Assembly: GCF_042445055.1 (NCBI RefSeq)
Contig: NZ_CP170339.1
Coordinates: 1,922,001 to 1,986,000 of the forward strand
Length of the DNA: 64,000 nt
Direction of reading: 5' to 3'
DNA from: Falsihalocynthiibacter sp042445055
Lineage (GTDB): Bacteria > Pseudomonadota > Alphaproteobacteria > Rhodobacterales > Rhodobacteraceae
Translations under genes and position numbers: made by a program
In this document: positions 41,093-50,641 of the stretch, in pieces
Numbering within the stretch: the stretch's first letter is position 1
Layout of the letters: each line of letters opens with the position of its first letter
The notes under the pieces: model-generated
Database searches by the model: none
What the model was told of the DNA's origin: nothing
What the model saw: the letters and a program-made list of their open reading frames with translations, nothing else

Positions 41093-43156
41093 TTAACGGC
41101 CCGCACCGAGCCAGATACGCTCCCCTTCACGTTCGCGCGCGGTTGTTATCACGGGACCTTTATTGGTTGGGGTAACAGCCATACTTCCTGACTGTCGAAG
41201 CGCGCGCATGTCTATGGTGGAGCACCCCCGAGGCGGTTCATGTTCAACCGTAACGATCAGAATATCCGCTGTTTCGCAGTATTCTGGCAAATGCGAGAGT
41301 ATTGTCTTGCCGCTCACGATGATGATCGAAGTGTCCTGATGCACGACACGCGTTAACCCTTTGCTAACCTCAAAGCCCCCGCGCGCGAATGCATCTTCTT
41401 GAGTTGCCATATCCCCATCATTTTCCAACCAGCTATCAGCAACGAATCCGCCCCCGCGCGATTTGTTAAGGGCGCGGCCTTTTTCGGTCATCACCCCAAT
41501 CAGCGTGCCCGAATCCGAAATCAATATTTCTGGCCGTTCCGTTTGGTTCCAAAGAAGAAAACTAGCGAGAATGAGCGGCACGCCGAGCATCCTTCCACGC
41601 GCTTGCCAGATGATGAGCATGACTCCCCCGATTGCAATCAAAGGCAGCACGATGGGATCAGGTGTCACAACCAACCTAATCGCGCCTTCGAGTTGCGATA
41701 TTTGTCGCGCAACCGCCAATATCCACCAAACGCCCCATCGCATAACCTCTAACGCGATTGCCTCTAATCCGAATGGAACCAAGAGCGCGGCGACCACGGC
41801 CGCGGGCATCACCATTACGCCCATGAGCGGAACGGTAATGACGTTGGCAAGTAGTCCGTATTGAGCAATTTGATTAAAATGCACCGCAGCTACGGGAGCC
41901 GTCGCCATTCCCGCAACAAACGAAGACGTAATCACCGCAAATATCACGCGTACGGGTCGATATTTTGCGAGAGGCAGATTGGGTATTTCGCGCATCGCGC
42001 CAAAGACGGCGACAAGCGCGGAAGTTGCCGCAAAACTCATTTGAAAACCTGGCCCGGTGAGGCTTTCTGGTTGTATTAAAAGGATAATCAACGCGGCAAT
42101 CGCCACCGCTCGGAGTGTGAGCGCCCGTTGATCCCGCAAGATCGCAAGAAACATCACTGACACCATAATAAAGGCACGTATGGTCGCAACACTCCCTCCC
42201 GAGAGCGCCAAGTATCCAGCGCCAAAAAGCATCGCGACGACCGCGGCGAGCTTCTTGGTGGGTATTCGCATCGCGATGCTCGGGAAGAATGAAAACAGGA
42301 AACGCGCGGCGGTAAAAACAAACCCCGTCAGCATTCCCATATGAAGGCCCGAAATCGCCAACAAATGTGCCAGATTGCTGTTGCGTAGGCTCTGAAGCGT
42401 CGCGTGGGACATATCCGAACGATCGCCCGTGAGGATAGCGGCGGCGAATGCACCCTCTTCGCCGGGTATCTGTTGTTGCACCGCTTGTGAAATGTCGCGA
42501 CGCAAACGCGTGATGAATAGCCCCGCCCTACCTTGCTCTGCGGGGTAAAGCGTGAGAACTGGCGAACGGGTGTATCCCACCGCCCCAAGGCCCTGAAACC
42601 ATGCCATCTTGCGGAAATTGAAACCACCCGGCTCGACTGGGCCCGAGGGCGGCGAGAGATGTCCTGATAGAATTACCGTCATCCCAACCTCAGGCGTTAT
42701 AAATCCTTGCTCTCCATGCAAGCTAATCCGCACATTCTCTGGTGTGCGATCAGGGGCGAAATTGTCGAGAACCACTTGATCCAGAGTTAGACGTACTGCC
42801 TCAGAAACAGAGCGATCAACTTTCACGATTCGACCCTGAATGGGGCCATAGTATCGAAAGGTAATCACCGGCGCAGAGACCAAATGACTGCGCAGCCCTG
42901 CTATGAGGACACCGCCACAAATCAGCGCCAAAGCAAGCAGGAAAGGTGCAAAACTCTCGCGACTAAAGCGAACGAGAATAAGTGACACCGCTGCAATCAC
43001 CACCAGAACGCTGTAAACGAGCCAATTCGGTTCAAACTTTAACGAAAAGTATATTCCGATACCGACGGCCAGAAACACAGGAACCCAAGGGAATAGATGC
43101 CCCCGCTGGCGTGCAACAACGAGTGATAGCGCCTGCAATTTATCGCTATTCCACAC
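41093..43156 (-). CDS. comEC: ComEC/Rec2-family DNA uptake channel
   Basis: 687 residues. N-terminal membrane helices and a DUF4131/OB-like domain, then the Competence domain with LAHLLAISGLHMGMLTGFVF (family motif with HLLAISGLH) and many helices to about residue 530. The C-terminal part keeps only traces of the metallo-beta-lactamase-like domain (GVMTEKGRALNKSRGGGFV) and lacks an HxHxDH metal motif. Family members carry single-stranded DNA across the inner membrane in natural transformation; this also matters for taking up GTA DNA in Rhodobacter. Convergent with lexA (14-bp gap), divergent from gltX. Confidence 0.88.
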   Translation of the reverse strand: MWNSDKLQALSLVVARQRGHLFPWVPVFLAVGIGIYFSLKFEPNWLVYSVLVVIAAVSLILVRFSRESFAPFLLALALICGGVLIAGLRSHLVSAPVITFRYYGPIQGRIVKVDRSVSEAVRLTLDQVVLDNFAPDRTPENVRISLHGEQGFITPEVGMTVILSGHLSPPSGPVEPGGFNFRKMAWFQGLGAVGYTRSPVLTLYPAEQGRAGLFITRLRRDISQAVQQQIPGEEGAFAAAILTGDRSDMSHATLQSLRNSNLAHLLAISGLHMGMLTGFVFTAARFLFSFFPSIAMRIPTKKLAAVVAMLFGAGYLALSGGSVATIRAFIMVSVMFLAILRDQRALTLRAVAIAALIILLIQPESLTGPGFQMSFAATSALVAVFGAMREIPNLPLAKYRPVRVIFAVITSSFVAGMATAPVAAVHFNQIAQYGLLANVITVPLMGVMVMPAAVVAALLVPFGLEAIALEVMRWGVWWILAVARQISQLEGAIRLVVTPDPIVLPLIAIGGVMLIIWQARGRMLGVPLILASFLLWNQTERPEILISDSGTLIGVMTEKGRALNKSRGGGFVADSWLENDGDMATQEDAFARGGFEVSKGLTRVVHQDTSIIIVSGKTILSHLPEYCETADILIVTVEHEPPRGCSTIDMRALRQSGSMAVTPTNKGPVITTAREREGERIWLGAGR

Positions 43157-43249
43157 GCATTGCTCCTGCTACCTTGTTCTTCGTGCCTCTGGGGCCTAAA
43201 ACCTGCGGTAACTCTATCCTCATTATAGTTTCTAGAAAGTTAACGCTCT

Positions 43250-44647
43250 ATGTCTCAGGTCGTCACTCGGATCGCCCCATCGCCCACCGGATACATGCAC
43301 ATCGGAACCGCGCGAACTGCCTTGTTTAACTGGCTTTATGCACGCGGACGTGGCGGCAAATTCCTGATGCGGATCGAGGACACAGACCGCGAGCGCTCCA
43401 CCCCTGAGGCAACCGATGCGATTCTGCGCGGGATGGACTGGCTCGGACTGGATTTCGATGGTGAAGCCGTCAGCCAATTCTCTCGCGTTGACCGCCATCG
43501 CGAAGTTGCGCTCGAAATGCTGGCGAACGGAACCGCATACAAGTGCTTTGCGACCCAGGAAGAGATCGCCGCCTTCCGCGATGCCGCCCGCGCCGAGAAA
43601 CGCTCAACACTATATCAAAGCCCTTGGCGTGACGCCCCTGCCTCCGAGCACCCAAACGCACCCTATGTTGTTCGCCTAAAGGCGCCGCGTGATGGTGAAA
43701 CCGTTATTCAGGACGAAGTTCAAGGCGATGTGCGCTGGAAGAACTCCGAATTGGATGACATGATTTGTTTACGTTCGGACGGTACACCAACATATATGTT
43801 GGCTGTTGTTGTAGATGATCACGATATGGGTGTGACCCATGTTATTCGCGGGGACGATCACCTTGCGAATGCTGCGCGCCAATCGCATGTGTATCACGCG
43901 ATGGATTGGCCCCTGCCAATTTACGCGCATATTCCGCTTATTCACGGACCTGACGGGAAGAAACTCTCGAAGCGTCACGGTGCAACGGGCGTCGAGGAAT
44001 ATCAATCCATGGGCTATCTTGCCGCTGGTATGCGCAATTATCTGGCCCGTTTGGGTTGGAGCCACGGCGACGACGAGTTCTTTACCGATGCGCAAGCCAA
44101 AGAGTGGTTTGACACGGATGGCATCGGTAAATCCCCTTCACGGCTCGACTTCAAGAAGCTCGATAATATTTGCGGACAGCATTTTGCCGCTGCAGACGAT
44201 GCTGCACTGCTGCAAGAAATGACGGCATATCGCGCCGCAATCGGCGAAGCACCCTATAGTGACGCTACGAACCAGCGTTTTTTGGAGGCCATGTATTGCC
44301 TCAAGGATCGTGCCAAGAAATTCGGCGATATCATTGATAAGGCAGTATTTATTACCGCCGATACACCCATCGTTCCAGACGAGAAATCTGCAAAAAACCT
44401 GAATGATGTATCCCGTGGTATACTGAAAGAATTGACGCCGCAGTTGCAAAATGCTACGTGGGAGCGCGAGACTTTAGAGGCCGTCGTGGCCGGGGTCGCC
44501 GAGGCACATGAAATTGGTCTTGGCAAAATTGCAGCGCCACTTCGCGCTGCCCTGGCGGGACGTACGGCTACCCCCAGCGTATTTGACATGATGCTCGTTT
44601 TGGGCCGCGATGAAACCATCGCACGGCTTGAGCAAGTATCGCGCTGA
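43250..44647 (+). CDS. gltX: Glutamate--tRNA ligase
   Basis: 465 residues, class I aminoacyl-tRNA synthetase. The HIGH-type motif is PSPTGYMHIGTARTAL near the N-terminus, and the KMSKS-type motif is KKLSKRHGATGV. The anticodon-binding C-terminal helical domain ends with FDMMLVLGRDETIARL. It probably charges tRNA-Glu; roseobacters often carry two gltX copies and some act on tRNA-Gln, so specificity is not fixed by sequence alone. Confidence 0.95.
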   Translation: MSQVVTRIAPSPTGYMHIGTARTALFNWLYARGRGGKFLMRIEDTDRERSTPEATDAILRGMDWLGLDFDGEAVSQFSRVDRHREVALEMLANGTAYKCFATQEEIAAFRDAARAEKRSTLYQSPWRDAPASEHPNAPYVVRLKAPRDGETVIQDEVQGDVRWKNSELDDMICLRSDGTPTYMLAVVVDDHDMGVTHVIRGDDHLANAARQSHVYHAMDWPLPIYAHIPLIHGPDGKKLSKRHGATGVEEYQSMGYLAAGMRNYLARLGWSHGDDEFFTDAQAKEWFDTDGIGKSPSRLDFKKLDNICGQHFAAADDAALLQEMTAYRAAIGEAPYSDATNQRFLEAMYCLKDRAKKFGDIIDKAVFITADTPIVPDEKSAKNLNDVSRGILKELTPQLQNATWERETLEAVVAGVAEAHEIGLGKIAAPLRAALAGRTATPSVFDMMLVLGRDETIARLEQVSR

Positions 44648-44725
44648 GAGTGGATCTGTTCCCCTCTTGGCCCTGAAACTGCTGGTACTCATGGTTCGCC
44701 TGAGACCGATTTGAGAGGAACTAAT

Positions 44726-46021
44726 ATGGTTGAGAGCACAAAAAACGCCACTTTGACGGTCGACGGAAAGTCCTATGACCTCCCCGTCTACAGCCCGACT
44801 GCTGGACCGGATGTTATCGACATTCGTAAACTTTATGCCCAATCAGGCATGTTCACGTATGATCCGGGCTTCACATCCACTGCGGCGTGTGATTCTGACA
44901 TTACGTTCATTGATGGCGCCAAGGGCGAGCTGCTTCACCGTGGCTACCCTATCGACCAACTCGCAGCGAAATCGCACTATCTCGAAGTGTGCTACCTACT
45001 GCTCTATGGTGAGCTCCCAACCGCTACACAGCTCGAAGATTTCGAAAGCCGCGTGACCAACCACACGATGGTGCACGAGCAAATGCACAACTTCTTCCGA
45101 GGGTTCCGTCGCGACGCGCACCCTATGGCCACCATGGTGGGTGTTGTTGGTGCGATGTCGGCGTTCTATCACGACTCAACGGACATCACCGATCCGATGC
45201 AACGCGAGATCGCATCGGTTCGCATGATCGCCAAGCTTCCGACAATCGCGGCGATGGCCTATAAGTATTCCATCGGCCAACCCTTTGTTTATCCACGCAA
45301 TGATCTGGATTACGCAGCGAACTTCTTGCACATGTGCTTTGCGGTTCCAGCAGAATCCTATGAGGTTAACCCGATCCTTGCCCGTGCGATGGACCGTATC
45401 TTTACGCTCCACGCTGACCACGAGCAAAACGCCTCTACATCGACAGTTCGCCTTGCTGGTTCCTCCGGCGCGAACCCGTTCGCTTGTGTTGCGGCTGGTA
45501 TTGCTTGTCTTTGGGGGCCGGCACACGGCGGTGCAAACCAAGCCTGCCTCGAAATGCTTCAGGAGATCGGCAGCGTTGATCGCATCCCAGAGTTTATCGC
45601 ACGCGCCAAAGACAAGAACGATCCGTTCCGTCTGATGGGCTTTGGCCACCGCGTTTACAAAAACTTCGACCCGCGCGCGACTGTGATGAAACAATCCGCC
45701 GACGAAGTTCTGGAACTACTCGGCGTAGAAGACAACCCAATCCTTCAGGTTGCCAAAGAGCTTGAAAAACAAGCCCTTAATGATCCGTATTTCGCAGAGA
45801 AGAAACTCTTCCCGAATGTGGATTTCTATTCTGGCATCATCCTAGAGGCCATGGGCTTCCCGACTTCGATGTTCACACCGATCTTTGCGCTGAGCCGCAC
45901 AGTAGGTTGGATTTCGCAGTGGAAAGAGATGATCGGCGATTCCGCTCTCAAAATCGGTCGCCCACGTCAGCTCTACACTGGCGCCACCATGCGCGACTAT
46001 GTGGATGTAGAGGACCGCTAA
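44726..46021 (+). CDS. gltA: Citrate synthase (type II)
   Basis: 431 residues. Condenses oxaloacetate and acetyl-CoA to citrate. The small N-terminal beta domain (LTVDGKSYDLPVYSPTAG) marks the hexameric, NADH-sensitive class. Active-site segments: HADHEQNASTSTVRLAGSSG, CLWGPAHGGANQA (His) and GFGHRVYKNFDPRA with His/Arg, plus the late Asp in VDFYSG. The start at 44726 follows GAGAGGAA; an earlier TTG at 44711 is not needed. It ends at a strong terminator. Confidence 0.96.
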   Translation: MVESTKNATLTVDGKSYDLPVYSPTAGPDVIDIRKLYAQSGMFTYDPGFTSTAACDSDITFIDGAKGELLHRGYPIDQLAAKSHYLEVCYLLLYGELPTATQLEDFESRVTNHTMVHEQMHNFFRGFRRDAHPMATMVGVVGAMSAFYHDSTDITDPMQREIASVRMIAKLPTIAAMAYKYSIGQPFVYPRNDLDYAANFLHMCFAVPAESYEVNPILARAMDRIFTLHADHEQNASTSTVRLAGSSGANPFACVAAGIACLWGPAHGGANQACLEMLQEIGSVDRIPEFIARAKDKNDPFRLMGFGHRVYKNFDPRATVMKQSADEVLELLGVEDNPILQVAKELEKQALNDPYFAEKKLFPNVDFYSGIILEAMGFPTSMFTPIFALSRTVGWISQWKEMIGDSALKIGRPRQLYTGATMRDYVDVEDR

Positions 46022-46040
46022 GGTCCTCTAACCCAAAAGA

Positions 46041-46069
46041 AAAGCGCCTCCTTGTGGGGCGCTTTTTTT
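46041..46069 (+). terminator. Rho-independent terminator of gltA
   Basis: AAAGCGCC and GGCGCTTT form an 8-bp stem with a 9-nt loop, followed by seven T residues. It also faces the end of the convergent gene at 46086. Confidence 0.88.
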
Positions 46070-46085
46070 GTTTCTAAGGGGTCGC

Positions 46086-46862
46086 TTAGCGCCCTTCAAA
46101 CTGTGCTTTTCGTTTTTCAACAAAGGCAACGACACCCTCTTTGAAATCGCGAGTCTGCCCCGCGCGCCCCTGCAGTTTCGCCTCGAGCGTTAACTGTTCT
46201 TGAAGCGTATTATCGTAGCTTGCGCGCAAAGCTTCCTTGATCCGCGCATAGGCCTGTGTCGGGCCAGTGGCCAATGTCTGTGCACGGTTATGCCAATGAT
46301 CGGCAAAATCCTCGTCGGCAACGGCTTCGTAGATCATGCCCATGTTGCTGGCTTCTTCGGCAGTGATCGGCTCGGCAAAGAGTGCCGCTCCCATTGCTTT
46401 AGCAAACCCAACCTGTTTAGGAAGCCAATAGGTTCCCCCAGCGTCGGGAATAAGCCCGATACGCGCGAACGCTTGGAGGAAGACAGCGCTTTGGGTGGCA
46501 ATCGTGACATCACAAGCCAGCGCAAGGTTCGCCCCTGCTCCTGCCGCAGCGCCATTCACTGCCGCAATTGTCGGCACAGGGCACTCATAAATCACACGCA
46601 AGAGTGGTTCGTACTCATCACGCAGGGTACGCTCAAGGTCCGCGTTCGCGGCGCTGACACCATCCCCAAGATCCTGCCCCGCACAGAACGCGCGGCCGTT
46701 TCCGGTAAGCACAACAACGCGCGCTTGCTTGCCCATATCCCGTATCGCGTGGGTAAGTTCTGCCCGCATCAACGGATTGAGCGCGTTCATAACATCTGGA
46801 CGGTTCATCGTAATAATCGAGATACCGTCGCGCAGGGAAACGCGGATCATTTGATAATTCAT
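46086..46862 (-). CDS. Enoyl-CoA hydratase/isomerase family protein (PaaG-like)
   Basis: 258 residues, crotonase fold. Visible: ISIITMNRPDVMNALNPLMR, GRAFCAGQDLGDG (oxyanion hole), PTIAAVNGAAAGAGANLALACD, and IGLIPDAGGTYWLPKQVG with the catalytic Asp. The Asp in this position and the overall pattern resemble PaaG, the ring-epoxyphenylacetyl-CoA isomerase, more than a canonical hydratase. No other paa genes are near, so the pathway remains open. The start at 46862 has AAGGAG at 7 nt. Confidence 0.85.
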   Translation of the reverse strand: MNYQMIRVSLRDGISIITMNRPDVMNALNPLMRAELTHAIRDMGKQARVVVLTGNGRAFCAGQDLGDGVSAANADLERTLRDEYEPLLRVIYECPVPTIAAVNGAAAGAGANLALACDVTIATQSAVFLQAFARIGLIPDAGGTYWLPKQVGFAKAMGAALFAEPITAEEASNMGMIYEAVADEDFADHWHNRAQTLATGPTQAYARIKEALRASYDNTLQEQLTLEAKLQGRAGQTRDFKEGVVAFVEKRKAQFEGR

Positions 46863-46951
46863 AAGGCACTCCTTCGGCCAGTTTCCCATAAGGTAGTGAA
46901 CCGAGTGTTACAGAAAAAGAGCAACCTTGCGTTATTACGTAAAAATTTCGC

Positions 46952-47416
46952 CTAATTGTCGAGAATATCGTCCAAGCGATCCTGCTCTTCGCGCGAAAGT
47001 TCGGCCTGAGTCGCGGCGCTATCGCTCTTCGAACTGCGTCGAACGAAAGCAACCCCGACCGCCAGCGCCAGCAAAAGCATCAATGGCCCCGCCAGCCAAA
47101 GCACCAAATTCGCCCCGCCAACCGTTGGCTTGAGCAGAGCAAATTCGCCATAACGATCAACGATATAGGCTACCGTTTCCTCATCGGTGTCGCCAGCAAC
47201 CAAGCGCTCGCGCACCGCGAGGCGTAGGTCGCGGGCAATGTCGGCGTTGCTCTCGTCGATGGTTTCATTCTGGCATTGCATACAGCGCAATCCCTTAGAA
47301 ATCTCACGAGCGCGCTCCTCAAGCACGGGGTCGTCCAGCATTTCATTTGGCTCAACTGCGACGGCAGAAACTGCTAGCGAAATCCAGAGCATAAAGGCAG
47401 TCAGAAAAGTTTTCAT
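46952..47416 (-). CDS. ccmH: Cytochrome c maturation protein CcmH
   Basis: 154 residues. Signal peptide (1-20), then a periplasmic helical domain with the redox pair Cys45-Cys48 in LRCMQCQNETI, followed by RYGEFALLKPTVGG and a membrane helix (LVLWLAGPLMLLLALAVGVAFV). It reduces apocytochrome c cysteines for heme attachment. It follows ccmF by 2 bp in the same operon. Confidence 0.94.
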   Translation of the reverse strand: MKTFLTAFMLWISLAVSAVAVEPNEMLDDPVLEERAREISKGLRCMQCQNETIDESNADIARDLRLAVRERLVAGDTDEETVAYIVDRYGEFALLKPTVGGANLVLWLAGPLMLLLALAVGVAFVRRSSKSDSAATQAELSREEQDRLDDILDN

Positions 47417-47418
47417 AT

Positions 47419-49404
47419 CTATTCCGCCGCCTGTGCCGAAGCAGATGTATTGCGTCGACGCGAAACAGCGCCAACCCTATACCGACGATCAGAAAGGCTA
47501 AGTGCGCCACCGAGCGACATGATTATCGCCCCCGCCCAAATCCAGTTCGCAAAGGGTTTGATATATGTCCGCACGGCCCATCCGCCATCAATCTGAGGAT
47601 CACCGATCACAACATACAGATCACGTAAAAAGCCATTGTCGATCGCGGCCTCGGTCGTGGGCATTCCTTGAACCGGATAAACCCGTTTCTCTGGGTGCAA
47701 AACCGCTACGGTTTTATTACCACGCTCCAGTCGTATTTGCGCCATGACCGTTGTGTAATTTGGCCCTTGCCCCTGTGTGACCTCTTCCAGAGTGACGTCG
47801 TACTTGCCGACTGTGAACGGCTCACCAATCTGTGCGACGCGGATGTCCTCTTGTTCCCACGCCATCAGCATCGAAATGCCCAATACGGTAATGCCAAAGC
47901 CAGAGTGCGCGACAACACGCCCCCATTCGGCCCGCGGCAGACGCCCCAAACGTGCAATCCGCGCCGAAGCAGACTGCCGCGCGCTTCCGGTACGGTGCCA
48001 GATATCAAGCGCTGCGCCGACAATCACCCAAGAGCCGAGGAATACCCCAATCGGAGCAATCGCACTACGATCAGTTTGCATCGCCCAGACCAAGAGTGCC
48101 AGCGCCACACAAAGCGCCAAGGCCCCTCGCAATGGTCGCAGCACACGGCCAAGCTTAGCGCGTTTCCACGGCAGCAGAGCCCCGACGGGTAACAAGAGCG
48201 CAATCGCTATCATGAAAGGTGTAAACGCTGTGTTAAAGAACGGCGGTCCTACCGAAAGTTTACGGTCCAGGAAAAGCTCGGCCACAAGCGGCCACATCGT
48301 TCCGACAAAAACGACAAAGCACGACACGGTCAGCAGAATGTTGTTCAGAACCAGCACGCTTTCCCGACTGGCCACGCCAAACACACCCTTACTTGTGAGG
48401 ACATTTGCGCGCGCAGCAAAAAGTGTGAGCGCGCCGCCCATATAAATCGCCAGCAGAACAAGGATAAACACGCCGCGCTCTGGATCAGTTGCAAAGGCAT
48501 GAACCGACGTTAGAACGCCTGAGCGCACGATAAATGTGCCGATAAGCGAGAAACCGAACGCAAGGATTGCCAACAGGATCGTCCAAGCTTTTAGGCTTTC
48601 GCGCTTCTCGACCACAATCGCTGAGTGCAACAGCGCTGCGGCAATAAGCCAAGGCATAAAGCTGGCGTTTTCAACAGGATCCCAGAACCAGTACCCGCCC
48701 CAACCAAGCTCATAATAAGCCCACCAAGAGCCAAGTGCGATACCAATGGTTAGGAATATCCACGCCGCAAGGGTCCAAGGGCGCACCCAACGCCCCCACG
48801 CCGCATCAACGCGCCCCTCGATCAATGCCGCAACGGCAAAGCTGAACGCCATGCTAAGGCCAACATATCCCAAATAGAGGAACGGCGGATGAAATGCGAG
48901 GCCCGGATCCTGAAGGAGCGGATTAAGGTCTCCGCCATCAAACGGAGGGAATTCAACGCGCGTAAACGGGTTGGAGGTGAATAGGATAAACGCATAGAAC
49001 CCAACACCGACGGCACCCTGAACCGCCAAAACACGCGCCCGCAATGTCGCAGGAAGGTTCGAGCCGAACCACGCGGCACTGGCGCCAAACCCGGCAAGGA
49101 TCAACACCCAAAGCAGCATCGAACCCTCGTGATTGCCCCAAACACCCGACACCTTATAAAGCATCGGTTTCAGCGTGTGAGAGTTAGCAAGCACCAATTC
49201 CACCGAAAAATCAGACGTCACAAACGCATAGGTCAGCGCGGCAAAGGCATAGAAAACAAGGACGAACTGCGCGGTCGCGGCGGCGGCACCTGCGTCCATC
49301 CACCCACGCCAACCCTTTTGAGCGCCCACAAGTGGAACGGTCGCCTGAACGATTGACAACAAAAACGCGAGGATCAGGGCAGCATGGCCAAGTTCAATAA
49401 TCAT
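47419..49404 (-). CDS. ccmF: Heme lyase component CcmF
   Basis: 661 residues with about 15 membrane helices. The tryptophan-rich WWD signature is clear (YYELGWGGYWFWDPVENASF, with His nearby), along with VWGNHEGSMLLWVLILAGFG. It moves heme from CcmE to apocytochrome c together with CcmH. Downstream in the operon are ccmH; upstream, after an 89-bp gap, is the holin gene. Confidence 0.95.
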   Translation of the reverse strand: MIIELGHAALILAFLLSIVQATVPLVGAQKGWRGWMDAGAAAATAQFVLVFYAFAALTYAFVTSDFSVELVLANSHTLKPMLYKVSGVWGNHEGSMLLWVLILAGFGASAAWFGSNLPATLRARVLAVQGAVGVGFYAFILFTSNPFTRVEFPPFDGGDLNPLLQDPGLAFHPPFLYLGYVGLSMAFSFAVAALIEGRVDAAWGRWVRPWTLAAWIFLTIGIALGSWWAYYELGWGGYWFWDPVENASFMPWLIAAALLHSAIVVEKRESLKAWTILLAILAFGFSLIGTFIVRSGVLTSVHAFATDPERGVFILVLLAIYMGGALTLFAARANVLTSKGVFGVASRESVLVLNNILLTVSCFVVFVGTMWPLVAELFLDRKLSVGPPFFNTAFTPFMIAIALLLPVGALLPWKRAKLGRVLRPLRGALALCVALALLVWAMQTDRSAIAPIGVFLGSWVIVGAALDIWHRTGSARQSASARIARLGRLPRAEWGRVVAHSGFGITVLGISMLMAWEQEDIRVAQIGEPFTVGKYDVTLEEVTQGQGPNYTTVMAQIRLERGNKTVAVLHPEKRVYPVQGMPTTEAAIDNGFLRDLYVVIGDPQIDGGWAVRTYIKPFANWIWAGAIIMSLGGALSLSDRRYRVGAVSRRRNTSASAQAAE

Positions 49405-49493
49405 GCGCCGAATATGCCCCTTCTCTTCGCAAGGAGCAACGGATTCCGCGCATGATATTGGGGGCGTAATGTCACAACCAAGTTATGTCATGG

Positions 49494-50039
49494 TTACCCC
49501 ATCGACACGCTGCGTTGATCACGACGCCAAGCGGCAAGAGCTGCATTCTCCTCTGGCACCGTCGCCGAGGTGGGAGAGAAATGCGTAAGCGCTTCGATAT
49601 TGTCGACCACCTCGGGGACGCGCTGCATGGTTTGAGATAGCGAGCGCTGGAACTCATGCGACTTCACTTGATGGCGTGCGCCAAAGTAAAATGACACGAT
49701 CACTCCCAACAGCCACCAAAGCGGTTCCGGCACCAAAATAAGTCCCTGCATGCGACTGGCAAACCAGACGGGATCAACCATAGCACTCACAAATAGCGCC
49801 AAAATCCCAAGGACCATCGCAGGGCGCGGCAAACGATTCAGACCATCAACAAATCGATCAAATCTCCCGCCGCGCGGGACATCAAACTCGGCGGTATGTT
49901 GATCGATTGCCTGCCGCCGAAGCATTGCGCTGCGCTGTGCGGATGCCTCCGTATTCTCGCGAAAAACTTCGGAGGTCTCGCGGATGATGTTGCGGCCCTG
50001 TCCGAATAGTAGAGAAAAAACCTTATCTATCAACCCCAT
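49494..50039 (-). CDS. GTA-type holin (3TM holin family)
   Basis: 181 residues. The N-terminus MGLIDKVFSLLFGQGRN followed by a charged helix, then RFDRFVDGLNRLPRPAM, two to three hydrophobic helices (LGILALFVSAMVDPVWF and PLWWLLGVIVSFYFGAR), and a Gln/Arg-rich C-terminal tail. This is the layout of the holin family linked to gene transfer agents of Rhodobacterales (GTA_holin_3TM). The holin makes pores that let the endolysin reach the cell wall so that GTA particles escape. It overlaps the endolysin gene by 10 bp. Placement outside the main GTA structural cluster agrees with the R. capsulatus case, as I recall it. Confidence 0.83.
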   Translation of the reverse strand: MGLIDKVFSLLFGQGRNIIRETSEVFRENTEASAQRSAMLRRQAIDQHTAEFDVPRGGRFDRFVDGLNRLPRPAMVLGILALFVSAMVDPVWFASRMQGLILVPEPLWWLLGVIVSFYFGARHQVKSHEFQRSLSQTMQRVPEVVDNIEALTHFSPTSATVPEENAALAAWRRDQRSVSMG

Positions 50040-50641
50040 CCGGCGACCCTTTCATGATGCTCTCGCACACTCAGATGGTATCGCGGCGCGATGAAACTCT
50101 CGGCCCGCATAATCCATCCACCCTTGCCGCCGTCCTTGCGGCGCGCATATTTGCGACTACTGGGGCGGGCATCCGCAAGGCGGTAATAGTAGTTGCGCCG
50201 CGCAATCCCGTAAGCATCCACCAGATACCCCGCCGCAATCCCATGTGCGATACGCGCGGCCTCTTGCGTTTCAGGGCCGATCACCCCGTCGATATGAACA
50301 ATCTGCCCCATGTCGCACAATAGATGCTGAAGCACCTTCACCGCATGACGTCCCGCATTCACATACATATCAAACACGCTCGCCTGAAGGTTCGTCGGCA
50401 GCGTATCAATGCGCGGACGTTCGAAATAATGCTCTATGAAGATTTTGACCGCATCCGCCCGTTCAAGTGCATGAACATCGGCAATATCGACGGCACCATC
50501 GCCCGTCAGATCAATGCCCAACCGCCGCAGAGAATGTATAGTCACCCCGAATTTCGTAGCCCCACCCGGATCATCGGGATCGTTCACGAAACCACCCTCA
50601 CGGTCCACGATGTCATTTGCGATTTCTTCTACACTTTGCAT
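50030..50641 (-). CDS. GTA-type endolysin, glycoside hydrolase family 108
   Basis: 203 residues. The catalytic GH108 motif is REGGFVNDPDDPGGATKFGVT with Glu15; the C-terminal peptidoglycan-binding part includes HIDGVIGPETQEAARIAHG. Between them residues 44-55 (DLTGDGAVDIAD) read as a calcium-type EF-hand/dockerin loop. There is no signal peptide, so export would need the holin encoded just downstream with a 10-bp overlap. It is the lysis enzyme expected for GTA release. An 86-bp gap from ccmE leaves room for its own promoter. Confidence 0.85.
   Translation of the reverse strand: MQSVEEIANDIVDREGGFVNDPDDPGGATKFGVTIHSLRRLGIDLTGDGAVDIADVHALERADAVKIFIEHYFERPRIDTLPTNLQASVFDMYVNAGRHAVKVLQHLLCDMGQIVHIDGVIGPETQEAARIAHGIAAGYLVDAYGIARRNYYYRLADARPSSRKYARRKDGGKGGWIMRAESFIAPRYHLSVREHHERVAGWG

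Noticed and set aside
41088..41104. GCGGG/CCCGC hairpin between lexA and comEC as terminator
   Set aside because: It has a short 5-bp stem, lies partly inside comEC and has no T-run on either side.
49494..50641. Remnant prophage
   Set aside because: Only the holin and endolysin are present, with no integrase, capsid or tail genes and no repeats at the edges; the GTA lysis interpretation fits better.
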